From Cordia subcordata (lineage: Eukaryota > Streptophyta > Magnoliopsida > Boraginales > Cordiaceae), in the NCBI GenBank assembly GCA_028554755.1, contig JAPTOF010000007.1, positions 19,678,859-19,742,858 on the forward strand: a stretch of DNA of 64,000 nt, read 5' to 3'. Both the position numbers and the translations under genes were made by a program. The notes beneath the pieces are model-generated. The model was given only the letters and a program-made list of their open reading frames with translations, searched no databases and was not told the origin of the DNA. Below are positions 34,130-49,100 of the stretch, piece after piece. Positions within the stretch are counted from its first letter, which is position 1. Every line of letters starts with the position of its first letter.

Positions 34130-37100
34130 ATACTTAGGTTCTGTTTGGACCACCTATGAGATTTCAACTTTTGAGCTGATAAATGCCCTTTAATTATTAA
34201 TTTTTCTATTTTTTAAGCTTCATTTCAACATAAACACTCTTTCAGCTTTAAACTAATTTATATTTTTTTCCATTTATATAAAGATTCTGAGTTTGAGGTG
34301 AGTCTCCATACATCCTCAATTTTATTATTTTCGAGTATTTTGCTTGGTCAGTTTCATCTCTCTTTTGTTCAACTTCTATCTGATGTTTTTCTAATTTCTA
34401 TCTAGTGGGAGTTATGTATTGTACTTTTAGAGGTCCTTGTCATATTTTTCATGTGTTTCTCTGCTTGACAATAATAACCATTTTCAATGATTTGTACCTG
34501 TGAGATTTCGACTTTTGAGTTGATAAATGTCCTTTAATTATTAATTTTTCTATTTTTTAAGCTTCATTTCAGCATAAACACTCTTTCCGCTTTAAACAAA
34601 TTTATATTTTTTTCCACCATACTTAGGTTCTGTTTGGACCACCTATGAGATTTCAACTTTTGAGCTGATAAATGCCCTTTAATTATTAATTTTTCTATTT
34701 TTTAAGCTTCATTTCAACATAAACACTCTTTCAGCTTTAAACTAATTTATATTTTTTTCCATTTATATAAAGATTCTGAGTTTGAGGTGAGTCTCCATAC
34801 ATCCTCAATTTTATTATTTTCGAGTATTTTGCTTGGTCAGTTTCATCTCTCTTTTGTTCAACTTCTATCTGATGTTTTTCTAATTTCTATGTAGTGGGAG
34901 TTATGTATTGTACTTTTAGAGGTCCTTCTAATATTTTTCATGTGTTTCTCTGCTTGACAATAATAACCATTTTCAATGATTTGTACCTGTGAGATTTCGA
35001 CTTTTGAGCTGATAAATGTCCTCTAATTATTAATTTTTCTATTTTTTAAGCTTCATTTCAACATAAACACTCTTTCAGCTTTAAACAAATTTATATTTTT
35101 TTCCACCATACTTAGGTTCTGTTTGGACCACCTATGAGATTTCAACTTTTGAGCTGATAAATGCCCTTTAATTATTAATTTTTCTATTTTTTAAGCTTCA
35201 TTTCAACATAAACACTCTTTCAGCTTTAAACTAATTTATATTTTTTTCCATTTATATAAAGATTCTGAGTTTGAGGTGAGTCTGCATACATCCTCAATTT
35301 TATTATTTTCGAGTATTTTGCTTGGTCAGTTTCATCTCTCTTTTGTTCAACTTCTATCTGATGTTTTTCTAATTTCTATGTAGTGGGAGTTATGTATTGT
35401 ACTTTTAGAGGTCCTTGTCATATTTTTCATGTGTTTCCCTGCTTGACAATAATAACCATTTTCAATGATTTGTCCCTGTGAGATTTCGACTTTTGAGCTG
35501 ATAAATGTCCTTTAATTATTAATTTTTCTATTTTTTATGCTTCATTTCAGCATAAACACTCTTTCAGCTTTAAACAAATTTATATTTTTTTCCACCATAC
35601 TTAGGTTCTGTTTGGACCACCTATGAGATTTCAACTTTTGAGCTGATAAATGCCCTTTAATTATTAATTTTTCTATTTTTTAAGCTTCATTTCAACATAA
35701 ACACTCTTTCAGCTTTAAACTAATTTATATTTTTTTCCATTTATATAAAGATTCTGAGTTTGAGGTGAGTCTGCATACATCCTCAATTTTATTATTTTCG
35801 AGTATTTTGCTTGGTCAGTTTCATCTCTCTTTTGTTCAACTTCTATCTGATGTTTTTCTAATTTCTATGTAGTGGGAGTTATGTATTGTACTTTTAGAGG
35901 TCCTTGTCATATTTTTCATGTGTTTCTCTGCTTGACAATAATAACCATTTTCAATGATTTGTACCTGTGAGATTTCGACTTTTGAGCTGATAAATGTCCT
36001 TTAATTATTAATTTTTCTATTTTTTAAGCTTCATTTCAACATAAACACTCTTTCAGCTTTAAACAAATTTATATTTTTTTCCACCATACTTAGGTTCTGT
36101 TTGGACCACCTATGAGATTTCAACTTTTGAGCTGATAAATGCCCTTTAATTATTAATTTTTCTATTTTTTAAGCTTCATTTCAACATAAACACTCTTTCA
36201 GCTTTAAACTAATTTATATTTTTTTCCATTTATATAAAGATTCTGAGTTTGAGGTGAGTCTCCATACATCCTCAATTTTATTATTTTAGAGTATTTTGCT
36301 TGGTCAGTTTCATCTCTCTTTTGTTCAACTTCTATCTGATGTTTTTCTAATTTCTATCTAGTGGGAGTTATGTATTGTACTTTTAGAGGTCCTTGTCATA
36401 TTTTTCATGTGTTTCTCTGCTTGACAATAATAACCATTTTCAATGATTTGTACCTGTGAGATTTCGACTTTTGAGCTGATAAATGTCCTTTAATTATTAA
36501 TTTTTCTATTTTTTAAGCTTCATTTCAACATAAACACTCTTTCATCTTTAAACAAATTTATATTTTTTTCCACCATACTTAGGTTCTGTTTGGACCACCT
36601 ATGAGATTTCAACTTTTGAGCTGATAAATGCCCTTTAATTATTAATTTTTCTATTTTTTAAGCTTCATTTCAACATAAACACTCTTTCAGCTTTAAACTA
36701 ATTTATATTTTTTTCCATTTATATAAAGATTCTGAGTTTGAGGTGAGTCTCCATACATCCTCAATTTTATTTTTGAGTATTTTGCTTGGTCAGTTTCATC
36801 TCTCTTTTGTTCAACTTCTATCTGATGTTTTTCTAATTTCTATGTAGTGGGAGTTATGTATTGTACTTTTAGAGGTCCTTGTCATATTTTTCATGTGTTT
36901 CTCTGCTTGACAATAATAACCATTTTCAATGATTTGTACCTGTGAGATTTCGACTTTTGAGTGATAAATGTCCTTTAATTATTAATTTTTCTATTTTTTA
37001 AGCTTCATTTCAACATAAACACTCTTTCAGCTTTAAACAAATTTATATTTTTTTCCACCATACTTAGGTTCTGTTTGGACCACCTATGAGATTTCAACTT

Positions 37101-40100
37101 TTGAGCTGATAAATGAGCTTTAATTATTAATTTTTCTATTTTTTAAGCTTCATTTCAACATAAACACTCTTTCAGCTTTAAACTAATTTATATTTTTTTC
37201 CATTTATATAAAGATTCTGAGTTTGAGGTGAGTCTGCATACATCCTCAATTTTATTATTTTCGAGTATTTTGCTTGGTCAGTTTCATCTCTCTTTTGTTC
37301 AACTTCTATCTGATGTTTTTCTAATTTCTATGTAGTGGGAGTTATGTATTGTACTTTTAGAGGTCCTTGTCATATTTTTCATGTGTTTCCCTGCTTGACA
37401 ATAATAACCATTTTCAATGATTTGTACCTGTGAGATTTCGACTTTTGAGCTGATAAATGTCCTTTAATTATTAAATATAAACAAATTTATATTTTTTTCC
37501 ACCATACTTAGGTTCTGTTTGGACCACCATTGAGATTTCAACTTTTGAGCTGATAAATGCCCTTTAATTATTAATTTTTCTATTTTTTAAGCTTCATTTC
37601 AACATAAACACTCTTTCAGCTTTAAACTAATTTATATTTTTTTCCATTTATATAAAGATTCTGAGTTTGAGGTGAGTCTGCATACATCCTCAATTTTATT
37701 ATTTTCTAGTATTTTGATTGGTCAGTTTCATCTCTCTTTTGTTCAACTTCTATCTGATGTTTTTCTAATTTCTATGTAGTGGGAGTTATGTATTGTACTT
37801 TTAGAGGTCCTTGTCATATTTTTCATGTGTTTCTCTGCTTGACAATAATAACCATTTTCAATGATTTGTACCTGTGAGATTTCGACTTTTGAGCTGATAA
37901 ATGTCCTTTAATTATTAATTTTTCTATTTTTTAAGCTTCATTTCAACATAAACACTCTTTCAGCTTTAAACAAATTTATATTTTTTTCCACCATACTTAG
38001 GTTCTGTTTGGACCACCTATGAGATTTCAACTTTTGAGCTGATAAATGCCCTTTAATTATTAATTTTTCTATTTTTTAAGCTTCATTTCAACATAAACAC
38101 TCTTTCAGCTTTAAACTAATTTATATTTTTTTCCATTTATATAAAGATTCTGAGTTTGAGGTGAGTCTCCATACATCCTCAATTTTATTATTTTTGAGTA
38201 TTGTGCTTGGTCAGTTTCATCTCTCTTTTGTTCAACTTCTATCTGATGTTTTTCTAATTTCTATGTAGTGGGAGTTATGTATTGTACTTTTAGAGGTCCT
38301 TGTCATATTTTTCATGTGTTTCTCTGCTTGACAATAATAACCATTTTCAATGATTTGTACCTGTGAGATTTCGACTTTTGAGTTGATAAATGTCCTTTAA
38401 TTATTAATTTTTCTATATTTTAAGCTTCATTTCAACATAAACACTCTTTCAGCTTTAAACAAATTTATATTTTTTTCCACCATACTTAGGTTCTGTTTGG
38501 ACCACCTATGAGATTTCAACTTTTGAGCTGATAAATGCCCTTTAATTATTAATTTTTCTATTTTTTAAGCTTCATTTCAACATAAACACTCTTTCAGCTT
38601 TAAACTAATTTATATTTTTTTCCATTTATATAAAGATTCTGAGTTTGAGGTGAGTCTCCATACATCCCCAATTTTATTATTTTCGAGTATTTTGCTTGGT
38701 CAGTTTCATCTCTCTTTTGTTCAACTTCTATCTGATGTTTTTCTAATTTCTATGTAGTGGGAGTTATGTATTGTACTTTTAGAGGTCCTTGTCATATTTT
38801 TCATGTGTTTCTCTGCTTGACAATAATAACCATTTTCAATGATTTGTACCTGTGAGATTTCGACTTTTGAGCTGATAAATGTCCTCTAATTATTAATTTT
38901 TCTATTTTTTAAGCTTCATTTCAATATAAACACTCTTTTAGCTTTAAACAAATTTATATTTTTTTCCACCATACTTAGGTTCTGTTTGGACCACCTATGA
39001 GATTTCAACTTTTGAGCTGATAAATGCCCTTTAATTATTAATTTTTCTATTTTTTAAGCTTCATTTCAACATAAACACTCTTTCAGCTTTAAACTAATTT
39101 ATATTTTTTTCCATTTATATAAAGATTCTGAGTTTGAGGTGAGTCTGCATACATCCTCAATTTTATTATTTTCGAGTATCTTGCTTGGTCAGTTTCATCT
39201 CTCTTTTGTTCAACTTCTATCTGATGTTTTTCTAATTTCTATGTAGTGGGAGTTATGTATTGTACTTTTAGAGGTCCTTGTCATATTTTTCATGTGTTTC
39301 TCTGCTTGACAATAATAACCATTTTCAATGATTTGTACCTGTGAGATTTCGACTTTTGAGCTGATAAATGTCCTTTAATTATTAATTTTTCTATTTTTTA
39401 AGCTTCATTTCAACATAAACACTCTTTCATATTTAAACAAATTTATATTTTTTTCCACCATACTTAGGTTCTGTTTGGACCACCTATGAGATTTCAACTT
39501 TTGAGCTGATAAATGCCCTTTAATTATTAATTTTTCTATTTTTTAAGCTTCATTTCAACATAAACACTCTTTCAGCTTTAAACTAATTTATATTTTTTTC
39601 CATTTATATAAAGATTCTGAGTTTGAGGTGAGTCTCCATACATCCTCAATTTTATTATTTTAGAGTATTTTGCTTGGTCAGTTTCATCTCTCTTTTGTTC
39701 AACTTCTATCTGATGTTTTTCTAATTTCTATGTAGTGGGAGTTATGTATTGTACTTTTAGAGGTCCTTGTCATATTTTTCATGTGTTTCTCTGCTTGACA
39801 ATAATAACCATTTTCAATGATTTGTACCTGTGAGATTTCGACTTTTGAGCTGATAAATGTCCTTTAATTATTAATTTTTCTATTTTTTAAGCTTCATTTC
39901 AACATAAACACTATTTCATCTTTAAACAAATTTATATTTTTTTCCACCATACTTAGGTTCTGTTTGGACCACCTATGAGATTTCAACTTTTGAGCTGATA
40001 AATGCCCTTTAATTATTAATTTTTCTATTTTTTAAGCTTCATTTCAACATAAACACTCTTTCAGCTTTAAACTAATTTATATTTTTTTCCATTTATATAA

Positions 40101-43100
40101 AGATTCTGAGTTTGAGGTGAGTCTGCATACATCCTCAATTTTATTATTTTTGAGTATTTTGATTGGTCAGTTTCATCTCTCTTTTGTTCAACTTCTATCT
40201 GATGTTTTTCTAATTTCTATGTAGTGGGAGTTATGTATTGTACTTTTAGAGGTCCTTGTCATATTTTTCATGTGTTTCTCTGCTTGACAATAATAACCAT
40301 TTTCAATGATTTGTACCTGTGAGATTTCGACTTTTGAGCTGATAAATGTCCTTTAATTATTAATTTTTCTATTTTTTAAGCTTCATTTCAACATAAACAC
40401 TCATTCAGCTTTAAACAAATTTATATTTTTTTCCACCATACTTAGGTTCTGTTTGGACCACCTATGAGATTTCAACTTTTGAGCTGATAAATGCCCTTTA
40501 ATTATTAATTTTTCTATTTTTTAAGCTTCATTTCAACATAAACACTCTTTCAGCTTTAAACTAATTTATATTTTTTTCCATTTATATAAAGATTCTGAGT
40601 TTGAGGTGAGTCTCCATACATCCTCAATTTTATTATTTTCGAGTATTTTGCTTGGTCAGTTTCATCTCTCTTTTGTTCAACTTCTATCTGATGTTTTTCT
40701 AATTTCTATCTAGTGGGAGTTATGTATTGTACTTTTAGAGGTCCTTGTCATATTTTTCATGTGTTTCTCTGCTTGACAATAATAACCATTTTCAATGATT
40801 TGTACCTGTGAGATTTCGACTTTTGAGTGATAAATGTCCTTTAATTATTAATTTTTCTATTTTTAAGCTTCATTTCAACATAAACACTCTTTCACTTTAA
40901 ACAAATTTATATTTTTTTCCACCATACTTAGGTTCTGTTTGGACCACCTATGAGATTTCAACTTTTGAGCTGATAAATGCCCTTTAATTATTAATTTTTC
41001 TATTTTTTAAGCTTCATTTCAACATAAACACTCTTTCAGCTTTAAACTAATTTATATTTTTTTCCATTTATATAAAGATTCTGAGTTTGAGGTGAGTCTC
41101 CATACATCCTCAATTTTATTATTTTCGAGTATTTTGCTTGGTCAATTTCATCTCTCTTTTGTTCAACTTCTATCTGATGTTTTTCTAATTTCTATCTAGT
41201 GGGAGTTATGTATTGTACTTTTAGAGGTCCTTGTCATATTTTTCATGTGTTTCTCTGCTTGACAATAATAACCATTTTCAATGATTTGTACCTGTGAGAT
41301 TTCGACTTTTGAGTGATAAATGTCCTTTAATTATTAATTTTTCTATTTTTTAAGCTTCATTTCAACATAAACACTCTTTCAGTTTTAAACAAATTTATAT
41401 TTTTTTCCACCATACTTAGGTTCTGTTTGGACCACCTATGAGATTTCAACTTTTGAGCTGATAAATGCCCTTTAATTATTAATTTTTCTATTTTTTAAGC
41501 TTCATTTCAACATAAACACTCTTTCAGCTTTAAACTAATTTATATTTTTTTCCATTTATATAAAGATTCTGAGTTTGAGGTGAGTCTCCATACATCCTCA
41601 ATTTTATTATTTTGAGTATTTTGCTTGGTCAGTTTCATCTCTCTTTTGTTCAACTTCTATCTGATGTTTTTCTAATTTCTATCTAGTGGGAGTTATGTAT
41701 TGTACTTTTAGAGGTCCTTGTCATATTTTTCATGTGTTTCTCTGCTTGACAATAATAACCATTTTCAATGATTTGTACCTGTGAGATTTCGACTTTTGAG
41801 CTGATAAATGTCCTTTAATTATTAATTTTTCTATTTTTTAAGCTTCATTTCAACATAAACACTCTTTCAGCTTTAAACAAATTTATATTTTTTTCCACCA
41901 TACTTAGGTTCTGTTTGGACCACCTATGAGATTTCAACTTTTGAGCTGATAAATGCCCTTTAATTATTAATTTTTCTATTTTTTAAGCTTCATTTCAACA
42001 TAAACACTCTTTCAGCTTTAAACTAATTTATATTTTTTTCCATTTATATAAAGATTCTGAGTTTGAGGTGAGTCTCCATACATCCTCAATTTTATTATTT
42101 TCGAGTATTTTGCTTGGTCAGTTTCATCTCTCTTTTGTTCAACTTCTATCTGATGTTTTTCTAATTTCTATCTAGTGGGAGTTATGTATTGTACTTTTAG
42201 AGGTCCTTGTCATATTTTTCATGTGTTTCTCTGCTTGACAATAATAACCATTTTCAATGATTTGTACCTGTGAGATTTCGACTTTTGAGCTGATAAATGT
42301 CCTTTAATTATTAATTTTTCTATTTTTTAAGCTTCATTTCAACATAAACACTCTTTCAGATTTAAACAAATTAATATTTTTTTCCACCATACTTAGGTTC
42401 TGTTTGGACCACCTATGAGATTTCAACTTTTGAGCTGATAAATGCCCTTTAATTATTAATTTTTCTATTTTTTAAGCTTCATTTCAACATAAACACTCTT
42501 TCAGCTTTAAACTAATTTATATTTTTTTCCATTTATATAAAGATTCTGAGTTTGAGGTGAGTCTGCATACATCCTCAATTTTATTATTTTCGAGTATTTT
42601 GCTTGGTCAGTTTCATCTCTCTTTTGTTCAACTTCTATCTGATGTTTTTCTAATTTCTATGTAGTGGGAGTTATGTATTGTACTTTTAGAGGTCCTTGTC
42701 ATATTTTTCATGTGTTTCTCTGCTTGACAATAATAACCATTTTCAATGATTTGTACCTGTGAGATTTCGACTTTTGAGCTGATAAATGTCCTTTAATTAT
42801 TAATTTTTCTATTTTTTAAGCTTCATTTCAACATAAACACTCTTTCAGCTTTAAACAAATTTATATTTTTTTCCACCATACTTAGGTTCTGTTTGGACCA
42901 CCTATGAGATTTCAACTTTTGAGCTGATAAATGCCCTTTAATTATTAATTTTTCTATTTTTTAAGCTTCATTTCAACATAAACACTCTTTCAGCTTTAAA
43001 CTAATTTATATTTTTTTCCATTTATATAAAGATTCTGAGTTTGAGGTGAGTCTCCATACATCCTCAATTTTATTATTTTCGAGTATTTTGCTTGGTCAGT

Positions 43101-46100
43101 TTCATCTCTCTTTTGTTCAACTTCTATCTGATGTTTTTCTAATTTCTATCTAGTGGGAGTTATGTATTGTACTTTTAGAGGTCCTTGTCATATTTTTCAT
43201 GTGTTTCTCTGCTTGACAATAATAACCATTTTCAATGATTTGTACCTGTGAGATTTCGACTTTTGAGCTGATAAATGTCCTTTAATTATTAATTTTTCTA
43301 TTTTTTAAGCTTCATTTCAACATAAACACTCTTTCAGCTTTAGACAAATTTATATTTTTTTCCACCATACTTAGGTTCTGTTTGGACCACCTATGAGATT
43401 TCAACTTTTGAGCTGATAAATGCCCTTTAATTATTAATTTTTCTATTTTTTAAGCTTCATTTCAACATAAACACTCTTTCAGCTTTAAACTAATTTATAT
43501 TTTTTTCCATTTATATAAAGATTCTGAGTTTGAGGTGAGTCTGCATACATCCTCAATTTTATTATTTTCGAGTATTTTGCTTGGTCAGTTTCATCTCTCT
43601 TTTGTTCAACTTCTATCTGATGTTTTTCTAATTTCTATGTAGTGGGAGTTATGTATTGTACTTTTAGAGGTCCTTGTCATATTTTTCATGTGTTTCTCTG
43701 CTTGACAATAATAACCATTTTCAATGATTTGTACCTGTGAGATTTCGACTTTTGAGCTGATAAATGTCCTTTAATTATTAATTTTTCTATTTTTTAAGCT
43801 TCATTTCAACATAAACACTCTTTCATTTTTAAACAAATTTATATTTTTTTCCACCATACTTAGGTTCTGTTTGGACCACCTATGAGATTTCAACTTTTGA
43901 GCTGATAAATGCCCTTTAATTATTAATTTTTCTATTTTTTAAGCTTCATTTCAACATAAACACTCTTTCAGCTTTAAACTAATTTATATTTTTTTCCATT
44001 TATATAAAGATTCTGAGTTTGAGGTGAGTCTGCATACATCCTCAATTTTATTATTTTCGAGTATTTTGCTTGGTCAGTTTCATCTCTCTTTTGTTCAACT
44101 TCTATCTGATGTTTTTCTAATTTCTATGTAGTGGGAGTTATGTATTGTACTTTTAGAGGTCCTTGTCATATTTTTCATGTGTTTCTCTGCTTGACAATAA
44201 TAACCATTTTCAATGATTTGTACCTGTGAGATTTCGACTTTTGAGCTGATAAATGTCCTTTAATTATTAATTTTTCTATTTTTTAAGCTTCATTTCAACA
44301 TAAACACTAATATAGACAAATTTATATTTTTTTCCACCATACTTAGGTTCTGTTTGGACCACCTATGAGATTTCAACTTTTGAGCTGATAAATGCCCTTT
44401 AATTATTAATTTTTCTATTTTTTAAGCTTCATTTCAACATAAACACTCTTTCAGCTTTAAACTAATTTATATTTTTTTCCATTTATATAAAGATTCTGAG
44501 TTTGAGGTGAGTCTCCATACATCCTCAATTTTATTATATTTGAGTATTTTGCTTGGTCAGTTTCATCTCTCTTTTGTTCAACTTCTATCTGATGTTTTTC
44601 TAATTTCTATGTAGTGGGAGTTATGTATTGTACTTTTAGAGGTCCTTGTCATATTTTTCATGTGTTTCTCTGCTTGACAATAATAACCATTTTCAATGAT
44701 TTGTACCTGTGAGATTTCGACTTTTGAGCTGATAAATGTCCTTTAATTATTAATTTTTCTATTTTTTAAGCTTCATTTCAACATAAACACTCTTTCAGCT
44801 TTAAACAAATTTATATTTTTTTCCACCATACTTAGGTTCTGTTTGGACCACCTATGAGATTTCAACTTTTGAGCTGATAAATGCCCTTTAATTATTAATT
44901 TTTCTATTTTTTAAGCTTCATTTCAACATAAACACTCTTTCAGCTTTAAACTAATTTATATTTTTTTCCATTTATATAAAGATTCTGAGTTTGAGGTGAG
45001 TCTCCATACATCCTCAATTTTATTATTTTCGAGCATTTTGCTTGGTCAATTTCTTCTCTCTTTTGTTCAACTTCTATCTGATGTTTTTCTAATTTCTATT
45101 TAGTGGGAGTTATGTATTGTACTTTTAGAGGTCCTTGTCATATTTTTCATGTGTTTCTCTGCTTGACAATAATAACCATTTTCAATGATTTGTACCTGTG
45201 AGATTTCGACTTTTGAGCTGATAAATGTCCTTTAATTATTAATTTTTCTATTTTTTAAGCTTCATTTCAACATAAACACTCTTTCAGATTTAAACAAATT
45301 TATATTTTTTTCCACCATACTTAGGTTCTGTTTGGACCACCTATGAGATTTCAACTTTTGAGCTGATAAATGCCCTTTAATTATTAATTTTTCTATTTTT
45401 TAAGCTTCATTTCAACATAAACACTCTTTCAGCTTTAAACTAATTTATATTTTTTTCCATTTATATAAAGATTCTGAGTTTGAGGTGAGTCTGCATACAT
45501 CCTCAATTTTATTATTTTCGAGTATTTTGCTTGGTCAGTTTCATCTCTCTTTTGTTCAACTTCTATCTGATGTTTTTCTAATTTCTATGTAGTGGGAGTT
45601 ATGTATTGTACTTTTAGAGGTCCTTGTCATATTTTTCATGTGTTTCTCTGCTTGACAATAATAACCATTTTCAATGATTTGTACCTGTGAGATTTCGACT
45701 TTTGAGCTGATAAATGTCCTTTAATTATTAATTTTTCTATTTTTTAAGCTTCATTTCAACATAAACACTCTTTCAAATATAAACAAATTTATATTTTTTT
45801 CCACCATACTTAGGTTCTGTTTGGACCACCTATGAGATTTCAACTTTTGAGCTGATAAATGCCCTTTAATTATTAATTTTTCTATTTTTTAAGCTTCATT
45901 TCAACATAAACACTCTTTCAGCTTTAAACTAATTTATATTTTTTTCCATTTATATAAAGATTCTGAGTTTGAGGTGAGTCTCCATACATCCTCAATTTTA
46001 TTATTTTCGAGTATTTTGCTTGGTCAGTTTCATCTCTCTTTTGTTCAACTTCTATCTGATGTTTTTCTAATTTCTATGTAGTGGGAGTTATGTATTGTAC

Positions 46101-49100
46101 TTTTAGAGGTCCTTGTCATATTTTTCATGTGTTTCTCTGCTTGACAATAATAACCATTTTCAATGATTTGTACCTGTGAGATTTCGACTTTTGAGCTGAT
46201 AAATGTCCTTTAATTATTAATTTTTCTATTTTTTAAGCTTCATTTCAACATAAACACTCTTTCAGCTTTAAACAAATTTATATTTTTTTCCACCATACTT
46301 AGGTTCTGTTTGGACCACCTATGAGATTTCAACTTTTGAGCTGATAAATGCCCTTTAATTATTAATTTTTCTATTTTTTAAGCTTCATTTCAACATAAAC
46401 ACTCTTTCAGCTTTAAACTAATTTATATTTTTTTCCATTTATATAAAGATTCTGAGTTTGAGGTGAGTCTCCATACATCCTCAATTTTATTATTTTTGAG
46501 TATTTTGCTTGGTCAGTTTCATCTCTCTTTTGTTCAACTTCTATCTGATGTTTTTCTAATTTCTATGTAGTGGGAGTTATGTATTGTACTTTTAGAGGTC
46601 CTTGTCATATTTTTCATGTGTTTCTCTGCTTGACAATAATAACCATTTTCAATGATTTGTACCTGTGAGATTTCGACTTTTGAGCTGATAAATGTCCTTT
46701 AATTATTAATTTTTCTATTTTTTAAGCTTCATTTCAACATAAACACTCTTTCAGCTTTAAACAAATTTATATTTTTTTCCACCATACTTAGGTTCTGTTT
46801 GGACCACCTATGAGATTTCAACTTTTGAGCTGATAAATGCCCTTTAATTATTAATTTTTCTATTTTTTAAGCTTCATTTCAACATAAACACTCTTTCAGC
46901 TTTAAACTAATTTATATTTTTTTCCATTTATATAAAGATTCTGAGTTTGAGGTGAGTCTCCATACATCCTCAATTTTATTATTTTCGATTATTTTGCTTG
47001 GTCAGTTTCATCTCTCTTTTGTTCAACTTCTATCTGATGTTTTTCTAATTTCTATGTAGTGGGAGTTATGTATTGTACTTTTAGAGGTCCTTGTCATATT
47101 TTTCATGTGTTTCTCTGCTTGACAATAATAACCATTTTCAATGATTTGTACCTGTGAGATTTCGACTTTTGAGCTGATAAATGTCCTTTAATTATTAATT
47201 TTTCTATTTTTTAAGCTTCATTTCAACATAAACACTCTATCAAATATAAACAAATTTATATTTTTTTCCACCATACTTAGGTTCTGTTTGGACCACCTAT
47301 GAGATTTCAACTTTTGAGCTGATAAATGCCCTTTAATTATTAATTTTTCTATTTTTTAAGCTTCATTTCAACATAAACACTCTTTCAGCTTTAAACTAAT
47401 TTATATTTTTTTCCATTTATATAAAGATTCTGAGTTTGAGGTGAGTCTCCATACATCCTCAATTTTATTATTTTCGAGTATTTTGCTTGGTCAGTTTCAT
47501 CTCTCTTTTGTTCAACTTCTATCTGATGTTTTTCTAATTTCTATGTAGTGGGAGTTATGTATTGTACTTTTAGAGGTCCTTGTCATATTTTTCATGTGTT
47601 TCTCTGCTTGACAATAATAACCATTTTCAATGATTTGTACCTGTGAGATTTCGACTTTTGAGCTGATAAATGTCCTTTAATTATTAATTTTTCTATTTTT
47701 TAAGCTTCATTTCAACATAAACACTCTTTCAGCTTTAAACAAATTTATATTTTTTTCCACCATACTTAGGTTCTGTTTGGACCACCTATGAGATTTCAAC
47801 TTTTGAGCTGATAAATGCCCTTTAATTATTAATTTTTCTATTTTTTAAGCTTCATTTCAACATAAACACTCTTTCAGCTTTAAACTAATTTATATTTTTT
47901 TCCATTTATATAAAGATTCTGAGTTTGAGGTGAGTCTCCATACATCCTCAATTTTATTATTTTTGAGTATTTTGCATGGTCAGTTTCATCTCTCTTTTGT
48001 TCAACTTCTATCTGATGTTTTTCTAATTTCTATGTTGTGGGAGTTATGTATTGTACTTTTAGAGGTCCTTGTCATATTTTTCATGTGTTTCTCTGCTTGA
48101 CAATAATAACCATTTTCAATGATTTGTACCTGTGAGATTTCGACTTTTGAGCTGATAAATGTCCTTTAATTATTAATTTTTCTATTTTTTAAGCTTCATT
48201 TCAACATAAACACTCTTTCAGATTTAAACAAATTTATATTTTTTTCCACCATACTTAGGTTCTGTTTGGACCACCTATGAGATTTCAACTTTTGAGCTGA
48301 TAAATGCCCTTTAATTATTAATTTTTCTATTTTTTAAGCTTCATTTCAACATAAACACTCTTTCAGCTTTAAACTAATTTATATTTTTTTCCATTTATAT
48401 AAAGATTCTGAGTTTGAGGTGAGTCTCCATACATCCTCAATTTTATTATTTTTGAGTATTTTGTTTGGTCAGTTTCATCTCTCTTTTGTTCAACTTCTAT
48501 CTGATGTTTTTCTAATTTCTATGTAGTGGGAGTTATGTATTGTACTTTTAGAGGTCCTTGTCATATTTTTCATGTGTTTCTCTGCTTGACAATAATAACC
48601 ATTTTCAATGATTTGTACCTGTGAGATTTCGACTTTTGAGCTGATAAATGTCCTTTAATTATTAATTTTTCTATTTTTTAAGCTTCATTTCAACATAAAC
48701 ACTCTTTCAGCTTTAAACAAATTTATATTTTTTTCCACCATACTTAGGTTCTGTTTGGACCACCTATGAGATTTCAACTTTTGAGCTGATAAATGCCCTT
48801 TAATTATTAATTTTTCTATTTTTTAAGCTTCATTTCAACATAAACACTCTTTCAGCTTTAAACTAATTTATATTTTTTTCCATTTATATAAAGATTCTGA
48901 GTTTGAGGTGAGTCTCCATACATCCTCAATTTTATTATTTTAGAGTATTTTGCTTGGTCAGTTTCATCTCTCTTTTGTTCAACTTCTATCTGATGTTTTT
49001 CTAATTTCTATCTAGTGGGAGTTATGTATTGTACTTTTAGAGGTCCTTGTCATATTTTTCATGTGTTTCTCTGCTTGACAATAATAACCATTTTCAATGA

